Source: Hyphomonadaceae bacterium (GTDB taxonomy: Bacteria; Pseudomonadota; Alphaproteobacteria; Caulobacterales; Hyphomonadaceae). Taken from it: a DNA stretch of 64,000 bases. How positions within the stretch are numbered: position 1 is the first letter of the stretch; every line of letters starts with the position of its first letter. The stretch lies in the NCBI GenBank assembly GCA_016714495.1, contig JADKDU010000006.1, forward strand, positions 62,001 to 126,000, written 5' to 3'. Below are positions 1 through 9,400 of the stretch, piece by piece. The notes under the pieces are model-generated. The model was not told the DNA's origin, did not search any database, and worked only from the letters and a program-made list of their open reading frames with translations. The position numbers and the translations under genes are program-made.

Positions 1-720
1 GATCAGGTCCGCTTCAATTGCCGCGGCATGATCGAGCACCGCTTTCGCTTCCGTTCTTCCGACGGGCGCGATGACGCAAGTGCGCGGACTTAGTCCACGG
101 CGCGCAAGATGCGCGGCGATCTCGCCGCCCGCATTGCGGCAATCACTCTCTGTGCGATCCATGTCGACGGTCAGGATTGTAACGAGGTAGGCGCCTGAAA
201 GCAGATCGTCGGCGTCGTTAAGGGCTCGAGAGGCTTCGCGTGTTGGCGTCCAGCTAACGATGACGTTGCGACCGATGGGGCACGGCGTCCATTTCGGCGG
301 AACCAGCATGACCGGCCGGCCGGAGTCAAAGAGAACCGACTCGACAAGGCGCTGCTGCCCATCGGTTTCAGGGCGATTCATGACCACAAGGTCATAGTGC
401 CGCGCCCGTATCGCAATCGAGGAGGATGACTGGCCGTCCTCTAACAGCACGCTCTCGACAGAACCGACGGGCGCTTGGGTGCTTAACCGGCGCCGCAACT
501 GATCGAGATCCGCGTCCAGCCCGGCTTGTGCATGTTCCCGGATATTCTCCCACACGGGGCTAGCGACCCAACCTTCCGTCATGATCAGCGCCGGCATCCG
601 CGCAACCATGAGGCCAGAAACACGGCCACTATTCTGCTCAGCCAGCTGTTGGGCCATTGCGACCACGTTGGTCTCCGGCGCTCCGGAAACCACGATCGCG
701 AGAATATCCCTGAATTTCAT
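1..720 (-). CDS. Universal stress protein (UspA family), 3' end off window
   Basis: Reading the minus strand from an ATG at 718-720 gives 240 uninterrupted codons that leave the window at base 1, so the C-terminus is missing. The product begins MKFRDILAIVVSG. The first domain ends with a strand-like segment (RPVMLVPP) after a region typical of the nucleotide-binding end of Usp domains. A second Usp-like half then starts at NVIVSWTPTREASRAL. Two tandem Usp domains of about 280 residues in total are common in proteobacteria. These proteins are cytoplasmic and help cells survive stress or stalled growth. An FNR/FixK-type palindrome lies 50-63 bases upstream, and the next gene is divergent. The family call is good; the specific role is unknown. 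Confidence 0.85.
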   Translation of the reverse strand, partial: MKFRDILAIVVSGAPETNVVAMAQQLAEQNSGRVSGLMVARMPALIMTEGWVASPVWENIREHAQAGLDADLDQLRRRLSTQAPVGSVESVLLEDGQSSSSIAIRARHYDLVVMNRPETDGQQRLVESVLFDSGRPVMLVPPKWTPCPIGRNVIVSWTPTREASRALNDADDLLSGAYLVTILTVDMDRTESDCRNAGGEIAAHLARRGLSPRTCVIAPVGRTEAKAVLDHAAAIEADLI

Positions 721-769
721 GACCGCCTCTGTTGCACGAACAACACTGACCGGAGAACGAAAAGCTGCC

Positions 770-783
770 GTGATGCAGATCAA
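770..783 (-). promoter_or_regulatory. FNR/FixK-type box upstream of the usp gene
   Basis: Read on the minus strand the site is TTGATCTGCATCAC. It matches TTGAT-N4-ATCAA in all but the last base. It lies 50-63 bases upstream of the usp start codon, a distance that suits activation by an FNR/FixK/Anr-type regulator. The assignment rests on motif match and position only. Confidence 0.5.
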
Positions 784-892
784 ATGGCCGGTCCGATTGA
801 TATCTGGGGGCGCGCTCATTCTGTCGCAACAAATTTCGGCCGCACCGGCAATATCGGCTATTTCGTTGGCGCTGACGGGTCCGGCCGCATTC

Positions 893-906
893 TTGATCCC
901 TGTCAA
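893..906 (+). promoter_or_regulatory. FNR/FixK-type box upstream of the DAG-kinase-like gene
   Basis: The site TTGATCCCTGTCAA matches the FixK/FNR consensus TTGAY-N4-RTCAA with both half-sites intact. It ends 44 bases before the ATG at 951. With the box at 770-783 it places two such sites in one divergent intergenic region, which suggests oxygen-linked control of both genes. Confidence 0.55.
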
Positions 907-950
907 CGCACTGAGCCTGTCAATGGGCATGGATGATCGAGGAGAACGCC

Positions 951-1790
951 ATGAAAGTATTTGCGCTCGTCAATACCGCGGCTGGCAGTGTCGGACCGGA
1001 TGGCAAGAACCGCATGCTGCGAATGCTCTCGCGATCCGGTATCAGCGCAGATGTCGTTGTCTTCGATCCCGAGTCGGCTGCAAGCCAGGTGCAAAGCCTT
1101 TTGGCCAAGACGCCTGATCTGCTTGTCGTATGGGGCGGCGACGGCACGCATCGCACCGCGCTCAGCATGGCTGGCGTCGGAAGCGATAGTCTTGTGCTGC
1201 TTCCGGGAGGAACAATGAACCTGCTGACGAAATGGATTCACGGCGACAAGCCGTGGGACATCATCCTTCAGAGCATCATTGCGCGTCGGGCGAGACGCAC
1301 ATTAGACGCTGGTCGCGTTGATGACGCTCTCTTTTTCTGCGCCATGATCGCCGGCGCACCCGCACAATTCGCCTTGGCGCGTGAAGATGTTCGCGCAGGC
1401 GACTTTGGCAAAGCGCTGCGCGACACTGGACTCGCGTTGGAAACAGCTGGCCACCTGCATCTCAAGGCGCACACGGGCCTGGGCGCCGACCTCCCCGCAG
1501 CAAATGTCGTCGCCGCGATGGTGGGTCCGCTGTCGCGGTCACGCGGCATGGAAGTCGCTGGCCTCGATGTCCCCTCGCCCGCAGCAGCGCTGGGACTTGC
1601 GTGGTCATCACTTCGCTCGGGCTGGCGCAACCTCAAAGCCGTCGACATTCAGATCACGCAAACCTTAACTGTAGCCGATCCGGACGGCCGGCCGATCCCC
1701 GTGATCATGGATGGCGAGCAGATCGACCTTGGTGCGCGGTTTACGGCTCACTACGCCGAAACGGCCGCAGCCTGCCTCGTCGCGGCCTAG
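951..1790 (+). CDS. Diacylglycerol kinase catalytic-domain protein (YegS/DagK-like)
   Basis: The 279-residue protein carries the GGDGT nucleotide-binding motif of the DAGK catalytic family at residues 62-66. A downstream glycine-rich LLPGGTMNLL stretch matches the family pattern after that motif. Members phosphorylate lipids such as diacylglycerol, or sphingoid or other alcohols, using ATP; the substrate cannot be read here. The ATG at 951 is preferred over the in-frame ATG at 933 because GAGGAG lies at optimal spacing before 951. An FNR/FixK-type box lies just upstream. The gene lies in a stress cluster with usp, BON and P-type ATPase genes. Confidence 0.85.
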   Translation: MKVFALVNTAAGSVGPDGKNRMLRMLSRSGISADVVVFDPESAASQVQSLLAKTPDLLVVWGGDGTHRTALSMAGVGSDSLVLLPGGTMNLLTKWIHGDKPWDIILQSIIARRARRTLDAGRVDDALFFCAMIAGAPAQFALAREDVRAGDFGKALRDTGLALETAGHLHLKAHTGLGADLPAANVVAAMVGPLSRSRGMEVAGLDVPSPAAALGLAWSSLRSGWRNLKAVDIQITQTLTVADPDGRPIPVIMDGEQIDLGARFTAHYAETAAACLVAA

Positions 1791-2032
1791 TTGCGCGGCC
1801 GCCGGTCTGCCCCGTCTGATTCTGACGTCCAGGGCAATGAATTCCCCTTGGCCCCGGCGCTTGTTGCACACTTGCGCGGCCTGGGCGATCGGGACCAACA
1901 TGCTGGGACAATCGCGCCTGCTGATGCAGCCCTGCGGCGCATTTTTGCGGCGATCTTGATCCGCGATTTGACGACGCTCAAGCCCCGAGCCCGGGAAGTG
2001 GCCATGGTCGAAGCTGAACAGGAGACGCAGTT

Positions 2033-2680
2033 ATGGAGAATGATCTGTCGATCCGCCGGCGCGTGGAAGACGAGCTTTTCGCTGATCCCAGCGTGACGGC
2101 CGAAGGCATTGGCGTCGCGGTCAAGGATGGCGTGGTTACGCTGTCGGGCCATGTACCCGCTTACACCGAGCGCTTCGCGGCCACGCGCTGCGCCCAGCGC
2201 GTTAAAGGCGTGAAGGCCGTCGCGTTGGATTTGTTCGTGCGGCTGCCGAGCTTGAAAAAGCGGGCCGATGACGAAATCGCCGGTCGCGCCGTCAGCATAC
2301 TCGCATGGACGCTTCATGGCGTTGGCGACATCCAGGTTTCTGTCGAGGGCGGATGGGTCACGCTGTCTGGGGAAGTTGAGTGGGGATATCAGAAGCGAGA
2401 CGCGGAGCGCGCCATTCGCGTGCTGGGGGGCGTCACCGGAGTCAAAAATGCGATATCGATACGTCACCAGGTTGATCCGCAATCGATTCGCGACGCCATC
2501 CAGACCGCCTTCCAGCGCGGCGCAGCCCTCGAGGGATCCGGCATCAACGTCGAGATCGACGGCTCGACGGTAACACTATCTGGCAAGGTCAAGGCATGGC
2601 ATGAACGACGCGCCGCAGAAGACGCGGCATGGACCGTTCCCGGCGTCAGCGAGGTCCACGACTACCTTGTCCTCGCCTGA
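2033..2680 (+). CDS. Three-BON-domain protein (OsmY-like)
   Basis: The 215-residue product is built from three consecutive BON domains, at roughly residues 5-70, 78-146 and 148-214. Each shows the family pattern of a variable helix, a GV-x-V-x-(D/G)-G-x-V-T-LSG strand pair and a closing GV-x-x-V segment. BON domains are thought to bind phospholipid surfaces, and multi-BON proteins are linked to osmotic and envelope stress. No signal peptide is evident, so a cytoplasmic location is more likely than the periplasmic site of OsmY. The gene follows the DAG-kinase-like gene after 242 bases in which no convincing gene is seen. Confidence 0.9.
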   Translation: MENDLSIRRRVEDELFADPSVTAEGIGVAVKDGVVTLSGHVPAYTERFAATRCAQRVKGVKAVALDLFVRLPSLKKRADDEIAGRAVSILAWTLHGVGDIQVSVEGGWVTLSGEVEWGYQKRDAERAIRVLGGVTGVKNAISIRHQVDPQSIRDAIQTAFQRGAALEGSGINVEIDGSTVTLSGKVKAWHERRAAEDAAWTVPGVSEVHDYLVLA

Positions 2681-2871
2681 CCGGGCCGAACAGCGAAGGG
2701 GGGCTCTCTTGCTGCAACGCTCGAGTGTCGCCCCGCCAGAGGGCTATTGTCGAGTTAGGACGTAGGCCGGGCAGTTTGAGGTCCGTGGACATCCTGCCCG
2801 AGTAAAAATCTACCGTCTGCTCGTATGTGGGGGACTGGGACCGCAGCCAGAATTTCGCGGTGAGAGAATTC

Positions 2872-5433
2872 ATGGCCGACGATTCACTGACCGGGTTGAG
2901 CGTCGCGCAGGCTGAGGCGCTGCTGAAGACGCACGGCCCAAACACGTTGAGAACGGTCAGATCGCGCAACCTCCTGACCATTGCGCTCGCAACACTCCGC
3001 GAGCCAATGTTCATCTTCCTCCTCGTGGCAGCTTCGCTTTACCTTCTGGTCGGCGATCTCGGCGAAGGTCTGTTCCTGCTTGGCGGCGCAGCTGTTTCGG
3101 TCGCGCTGGTCGTGTTTCAAGACGCGCGCAGTGAACGTGCGCTTGCGGCATTGCGGCAACTGGCCGAACCATTTGCGGATGTCATTCGCGATGGGAGCCA
3201 GCAGCGCATCCCGGCACGCGATCTGGTTCCGGGGGACATCATCCTCGTCAAGGAGGGCGAGCGAATTTCCGCTGATGCGGTTTTTCGCAAGGGAGACATA
3301 CTCACGGTCGATGAATCCGCTCTGACAGGCGAGTCAGTCGCCCTAGTCAAGCAACCAGGTCCTTGGCATTCCAACGAGACTGACGAAGATGCGCATGCTG
3401 GTAACGCCCTGTTTGCCGGGACAATGCTGCTGGCGGGACAGGGCCTGGCGCAGGTCACACAGACCGGACCCCGAACACGGATCGGCGCCATCGGCTCGGC
3501 GCTATCTGGCGAAATGGAGCGCACCCCTCTCCAGGAAACCACCGGCCGGCTGGTCTTACGCCTAGGCGTGATTGCGGTCGTGTTCTGTCTGCTCGTCGCC
3601 GCAGCTTACGGATTCATACGGGGCGATTGGTTTGCCGGGGGCTTGGCCGGACTCACCATCGCAATCTCTCTACTCCCGGAAGAGTTTCCGATGGTGCTGG
3701 CGGTTTTTCTCGCCATCGGTTCGTGGCGGCTAGCGCGTCATCAAGTACTGGTGCGTCGTTCGGCCGTGGTCGAAACTCTTGGCGCAATGACGATGCTCTG
3801 TGTGGACAAGACGGGCACGCTTACCGAAAACCGTATGAAAATCGGAGCAATCTGGGCCAACGCCGAACAACTCGGCGTCGATATGGACAGCGCCGCCGGA
3901 GATGTCGCTCGCGTCGCCCTTCTTGCGTCTGCGGTTCACCCCGTCGATCCGATGGACCGCGCTGTGTGTGAGGCCTTGGGCAGTCGTGCTGCGTCACTGC
4001 TGACCAGCTATGGCGGCGAACCTGTCAGCAGCTTTCCGCTCCGGCCGGACCGGCTTGCCGTCATTCAGTCGTGGAGCACGGACGCTGGGACCGTCTGGGC
4101 CTCAAAGGGCGCGCCCGAGGCAATTTTGCGGCTCTGTAAAACACCGCTTGCCGAACAGCGACTTGTTGAGGCTGCACTGGCCGGTATGGCGGCGAGCGGA
4201 TTGCGCGTTCTGGGTGTTGCCAAAGCCGATGACCCAAACAAGGCAATTGGCGATCCTAAAGATGCGCCGTTCGAATTCGTCGGCCTGATCGGATTTCTTG
4301 ACCCGCTGCGAACGGATGTTCCAGCCGCGCTCGCCGAAGCCCGTGCGGCCGGTATCGACGTTTCAATGATCACGGGCGACTATCCCGCGACTGCGTTAGA
4401 GATCGCGCGACAGGCAGGCCTTGATATTACGGGGGGCGTTCTGACGGGGGCTGAGATCGCAGCGCTCAGCCCTCAGGAGTTGTCCCACCGGCTTGCGACA
4501 GTTCGCATCTTCGCGCGCGTCAAGCCACAGCAAAAGCTGGCGCTGGTCGAGGCATTCAAGGCGCGCAGCGAAGTCGTCGCGATGACCGGCGACGGCATCA
4601 ATGACGCCCCGGCATTGGAACGCGCGCACATTGGCATCGCCATGGGCAAGCGCGGGACTGACGTTGCGCGCGAAGCGGCCGATCTTGTTCTGCTCGACGA
4701 TAGCTTTCCCGCAATCGTCGGCGGCGTGCGGCTGGGCCGGCGTATTTTCACCAACCTGCGTAAGGCGTTGATCTATGTGATGGCGGTTCATGTCCCCATC
4801 GCCGGCGTGTCATTGCTGCCAATCCTCTTTGGCCTGCCGCCCCTGCTCTATCCGATGCATGTGGTGATGCTGGAGCTCATCATTGATCCGGTCTGTTCAC
4901 TTGTTTTCGAATCCGAACCAAGTGATCGCTCGGCCATGCTTCGCCCGCCCCGTTCCATCAAGGAGCCGCTGTTCGGCAAACCTCAGATGATGCTTGCCAT
5001 CGTTCAAGGCGCTGTTCTGCTGACGGCGGTGCTTGGCATTTATGTTTGGGCCCTCCACAACGGGCTTTCGGAGAATCAGGCGCGCGCCGCCGGTTTCATG
5101 GTGCTCGTCATTGGCAACCTGGTTCTGGCCCTTGCAAACGCATCGGGTTCGGCAACGCAGCTGTTCGACCCACGCCACAATATTTTCTGGGGCGTGGGCG
5201 CCGTCGCAGTGGTTGTTCTTGTGGGCACGCTGACCATCCCATTTCTGTCCGAAATCTTTCGCGTAGAAGCGCCAGACGGCGCTATCATCGCGCTCTGTGT
5301 CATGACCGCAGTCATCGCGGGCGGATGGTACGGCATCGCCCGACGATGGAACCTGCACGATCAGGCCGAACATACGCAGGCCGCTGCCTCTCTCACTCGC
5401 GAGAAGCACCTCGCGCCTCGTTCAAGGAACTAG
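2872..5433 (+). CDS. P-type cation-translocating ATPase
   Basis: The 853-residue protein has the complete P-type ATPase core: the TGES actuator loop at 152-155, DKTGT with the phosphorylated Asp312, and TGDGIND near 572-578. Membrane segments lie at about 45-85, 230-290 and across the C-terminal 200 residues. The M4 ion-site motif is PEEFP (269-273), not the PEGLP of classic Ca2+ pumps or the CPx of heavy-metal pumps, so the ion is not settled. An N-terminal cation-ATPase domain (SVAQAEALLKTHGPNTL) supports a P2-like subgroup. The ATG at 2872 fits the domain start; a GTG at 2827 would add 15 residues. The SDR gene follows after 8 bases, probably co-transcribed. Confidence 0.9.
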   Translation: MADDSLTGLSVAQAEALLKTHGPNTLRTVRSRNLLTIALATLREPMFIFLLVAASLYLLVGDLGEGLFLLGGAAVSVALVVFQDARSERALAALRQLAEPFADVIRDGSQQRIPARDLVPGDIILVKEGERISADAVFRKGDILTVDESALTGESVALVKQPGPWHSNETDEDAHAGNALFAGTMLLAGQGLAQVTQTGPRTRIGAIGSALSGEMERTPLQETTGRLVLRLGVIAVVFCLLVAAAYGFIRGDWFAGGLAGLTIAISLLPEEFPMVLAVFLAIGSWRLARHQVLVRRSAVVETLGAMTMLCVDKTGTLTENRMKIGAIWANAEQLGVDMDSAAGDVARVALLASAVHPVDPMDRAVCEALGSRAASLLTSYGGEPVSSFPLRPDRLAVIQSWSTDAGTVWASKGAPEAILRLCKTPLAEQRLVEAALAGMAASGLRVLGVAKADDPNKAIGDPKDAPFEFVGLIGFLDPLRTDVPAALAEARAAGIDVSMITGDYPATALEIARQAGLDITGGVLTGAEIAALSPQELSHRLATVRIFARVKPQQKLALVEAFKARSEVVAMTGDGINDAPALERAHIGIAMGKRGTDVAREAADLVLLDDSFPAIVGGVRLGRRIFTNLRKALIYVMAVHVPIAGVSLLPILFGLPPLLYPMHVVMLELIIDPVCSLVFESEPSDRSAMLRPPRSIKEPLFGKPQMMLAIVQGAVLLTAVLGIYVWALHNGLSENQARAAGFMVLVIGNLVLALANASGSATQLFDPRHNIFWGVGAVAVVVLVGTLTIPFLSEIFRVEAPDGAIIALCVMTAVIAGGWYGIARRWNLHDQAEHTQAAASLTREKHLAPRSRN

Positions 5434-5441
5434 GAGAAATT

Positions 5442-6209
5442 ATGAAACGATTGACCGGTAAAGTTGCAATTGTCACAGGCGGAGCGTTGGGAATCGGGCG
5501 GGCTGGCGCGATCCGGATGGCCGAGGAAGGCGCCTCCATCGCCGTGCTGGACCTACATGCCGACAAGGGGGAAGCGTTGGCGGCCGAGCTGCGCGCTCGC
5601 GACGCCCCGGCGCGCTTCTGGCGCTGCGATGTCGCCAGCGAAAGCGAAGTCGCGCGCGTGTTCGAAGAAGTCGCGGCGAATTTCGGACATGTCGACACCG
5701 TCGTGAACAACGCAGGCGTTGCCGGCGCCAACAAGCCCACACATGAGCTGACGGAGGCGGAGTGGGACTGGGTTCAGTCGATCAACGTCAAGGGCGTCTT
5801 TTTCTGCACAAAACACGCCATTCCGCTTCTGCGAAAGGCGGGCGGCGGCAGCATCATCAATCTCTCCTCGATCTACGGGTTGGTCAGCGCGCCCGACATT
5901 CCAGCCTACCACGCCTCGAAAGGCGCGGTCAGGCTGATGACCAAGACAGATGCGCTCCTCTACGCCGCCGACAGGATCCGCGTGAACTCGATCCACCCGG
6001 GTTTCATCTGGACACCGCTTGTCGAAGCACACCTGAAGGCGGCCGGCGACCTTGAAGCTGGTCGAGCCGCCACCGACGCCCTGCATCCGCTCGGTCACAT
6101 GGGAGAACCGGACGACATCGCCTGGGGTATAGTCTACCTCGCCTCCGACGAAGCAAAGTTCATCACCGGCGCCGAGCTTGTCATTGATGGCGGTTACACA
6201 GCTCGTTGA
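5442..6209 (+). CDS. Short-chain dehydrogenase/reductase (SDR)
   Basis: This 255-residue classical SDR has TGGALGIG (12-19) for the dinucleotide pyrophosphate, NNAG at 89-92, catalytic Ser142/143 and the YxxxK pair Tyr156/Lys160. Asp37 at the end of the second strand favours NAD(H) over NADP(H). The ATG at 5442 is preceded by AGGAGA at good spacing. A longer in-frame reading upstream overlaps the ATPase gene and has no family support. It oxidises or reduces an unknown alcohol/ketone substrate. It lies 8 bases after the ATPase gene and is convergent with the RND operon. Confidence 0.9.
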   Translation: MKRLTGKVAIVTGGALGIGRAGAIRMAEEGASIAVLDLHADKGEALAAELRARDAPARFWRCDVASESEVARVFEEVAANFGHVDTVVNNAGVAGANKPTHELTEAEWDWVQSINVKGVFFCTKHAIPLLRKAGGGSIINLSSIYGLVSAPDIPAYHASKGAVRLMTKTDALLYAADRIRVNSIHPGFIWTPLVEAHLKAAGDLEAGRAATDALHPLGHMGEPDDIAWGIVYLASDEAKFITGAELVIDGGYTAR

Positions 6210-6471
6210 CCTGCGGTCTAGCATTGCCGGCCGTCTTGGATCTGCATCACCTCTGCCAGAGATTTTCTCCCTGCCTCAACGCCGGGGAAGCGCGAGCCAG
6301 CGTGCAGCATTGCCCGTGCTGCAAGTCTACCTGCAGCACCGGCGAGAGACGTCGCCGATGACGGCGGGGTTTACATGACGGCTTGGCCGTTGAGCATTGG
6401 CCGGCCAGCCGCGTCTAGTCTCGTTTTGACGCTTGGCGTTTTCCAATGCGGGGATCGGCAAGGCGCGGCTC

Positions 6472-9400
6472 TCACCTTACAGACTCAATGACGGGAGCAT
6501 TTGACTGGGGTTTGGGCGCCGATAGCGGCAGTCCATCGTCTCGCATGACGACGTAGATCGCTGGAATGACGAGCACAGTCAGAAGCGTCGATGACGCCAA
6601 ACCGAACAGCAGTGAGATCGCGAGGCCCTGGAAGATCGGATCGCTCAGGATCACGGCAGCTCCGATCATCGCAGCAAGAGCGGTCAGCAAGATGGGCTTG
6701 AAGCGGATCGCTCCCGCCTCAAGCAATACGTCGCGCAGAGGCCTATCGGTATCCTTCGAGTGCCGAATGAAATCCACCAGCAGAATCGAGTTGCGAACAA
6801 TGATGCCCGCCAGCGCGATAAAGCCAATCATCGACGTCGCGGTGAACGGCGCGTTGAACAGGACGTGACCGATCACGATGCCGATCAAGGTCAGCGGGAT
6901 GGGCGTCAGAATCACCAGAGGCAGGCGGAACGATTTGAACTGGGCAACCACAAGAATGTAGATGCCGAAAATCGCAACCGCAAAGGCCGCGCCCATGTCG
7001 CGGAACGTCACATAGGTGATTTCCCATTCGCCGTCCCACAGCAACGTCGGCTTGGCCTCATTGTCCGGCTGGCCATAGAGACTTATCGCCGGCTTGGGCA
7101 GTGAGCCCCAATCGTGAGTATCGATGGCCGCCTGCACATCCAGCATGCCATAGATTGGCGCTTCATAGGCGCCAGCCAGATCAGCCATCACCATCTCGGC
7201 GGCGCGGCCATCACGCCGGAAGATCGAGTAGCTGCCAATCTCGTCACGCGCCTGGACCAGTTCGCCCATTTCAATAAGGCGTGAACCATCTGCAGCCTGC
7301 GCGACAGGCATCGCCGCCAGCCCCTTGGACCAGGTGCGCGCCGACTGCGGCAAGCGAACCGCGATGCCGATGGGATTGCGCCCCTCGCCCCGATGAGAAT
7401 AGCCGATAGCCTGGCCGTTGAGCGTAACGGCGATGGACTGCATGACGTCGCCTTCGGCAACGCCAAAGAAGTCCATCTGCGAGCGATCCGGGGTCAAACG
7501 GAGACGCGGACGCTGCTGGCCAAAGCTGTCATCGGCGTCAACGATGTAGGGAATGCTGTTGAAGATTTTTCGGACTTCGGTCGCGACAGCACGGCGTGTC
7601 TCCGCATCAGGCCCGTAGATCTCAGCCAACAGGGTCGCAAGCACCGGAGGCCCTGGCGGAACTTCAACCACCTTGACGGATGCGCCCTCCGGCAGCTCAA
7701 GCGCCTTGAGACGCTGGCGCATATCCAGGGCAACCTCGTGGCTTGACCGGCTCCGCTTGTCCTTCGGAGCGAGCGTTACCTGCAGATCGCCCATCTCCGG
7801 CTTGTTGCGTAGGTAGTAGTGACGAACGAGGCCATTGAAATTGAACGGAGATGCCGTTCCAGCGTAGGCGTCGGACGCGAGCACCTCCGGCATGCTGCTG
7901 ACGATGCCGGCAGCATCGATCAGCACACGTTCCGTGGCCTCCATTGTCGCGCCTTCCGGGAGATCGACGACGACCTGAAGTTCCGACTTATTGTCGAACG
8001 GCAGCAGCTTTACGCGCACGGTCTTGGTCGCGAACAGAGCGCAAGCGGCAATCGTCACCACGCCGACGACAATCAGGAAGATCACTGAAGCTTTGCGGGA
8101 TGCAATGATCGGCGTCGCAACCTTGCGGTAGAGGCGGCCGAGTTTGCCGCCATCAGTATCATGCCCACCATGCCCTTCCCTACCATCGGCTAGTGTCTTG
8201 CGGGCGAAGCGGACCATGAGCCAAGGCGCCAGAACCATCGCGACGAAGAACGAGAACAGCATGGCCGCCGAAGCATTTGCCGGGATCGGCGCCATGTATG
8301 GACCCATGAGCCCCGACACGAACATCATGGGCAGCAGCGCGGCGACGACTGTCAGCGTTGCAACGATCGTGGGGTTCCCGACCTCTGCCACGGCTTCGAT
8401 GGCGGCCTGATGGCGCGAACGGCCATCCTTCATCGCCCAGTGGCGCGCGATATTCTCGATCACCACAATCGCGTCATCGACCAGAATGCCAATCGAAAAA
8501 ATGATCGCGAACAGGCTGACCCGATTGATCGTGTAACCCATCAGATTGGACGCGAAGAGCGTCAGCAGGATCGTGGTCGGTATCACGAAGGCGGTGACGA
8601 TCGCCTCTCGCACGCCAATTGCGAACACGATCAGGACGACGATGCTTATCGTGGCTAACGCAAGGTGGAACAGAAGCTCGTTGGCTTTCTCGTTCGCGGT
8701 CTCGCCATAGTTGCGCGAAATGTTTGCCGAGACGCCCTCGGGAATGAGCTTGCCTTCCAGTTGATGGAGGCGCTGCTCGATGGCCTGGGAGACCACGACT
8801 GCATTTGCCCCGTCACGTTTGGCGATGGCGAGGCTCACCGCCGGGGCCATCCGCACAGCGTCGCCTTCGTGGCTGAAGCGCCAGGCGCGGGCCTGATCTT
8901 CACGCGCCCCCAATGAAATGTCCGCCACGTCCCGGAGATAGACCGCGCGTCCGTCAGCGGCGCGAATTGAGAGCAGCTGCAGCTCCGAGACCGTATCGAT
9001 CGTGGCGCCGACCGCGACGGACTGAACCTTGTCAACGCTCCGCAGATCGCCGGCGGGGAAAGAAGCATTGGCGCTGCTGACCGTATCGATGACAGACTTC
9101 AACGGTACGCCGTAAAGCGCCATGCGGCCCGGGTCTGGCGAGATCCGGATTTCCTGCGGGCGGCCGCCGACGATGAAGGACAGGCCGACATCCTGAACTT
9201 TGGTCAACTCAGTCTGCAACTCTTCCGCGACGAGATAGAGCGCCTGATCGTTCCAGCGGTCGGCGGCCGCCGCCACGGGGGAAAGTGTAATGACGACGAT
9301 CGGAACATCGCTGATGCCGCGGCCGACGATCAGCGGCTCGGGAATCCCCGTGGGAATTTTGTCGTAGTTGGCGCGAATGCGCTCATGGATACGCAGGATT

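Noticed and set aside
773..940. Hydrophobic frame on the plus strand in the usp/DAG-kinase intergenic region
   Set aside because: It runs into the next gene in another frame, has no ribosome site and covers the two FNR/FixK-type boxes, so it is probably chance.
1791..2096. Open frame of about 100 codons (TTG start) between the DAG-kinase-like and BON genes
   Set aside because: Third-position GC is fairly high, but it has no ribosome site, starts directly after the previous stop and overlaps the BON gene in another frame. I recognise no family, so a gene or gene remnant is not supported.
5046..5441. In-frame upstream extension of the SDR gene
   Set aside because: It lies inside the ATPase gene in another frame, and the SDR fold starts at 5,442 with its own AGGAGA site.
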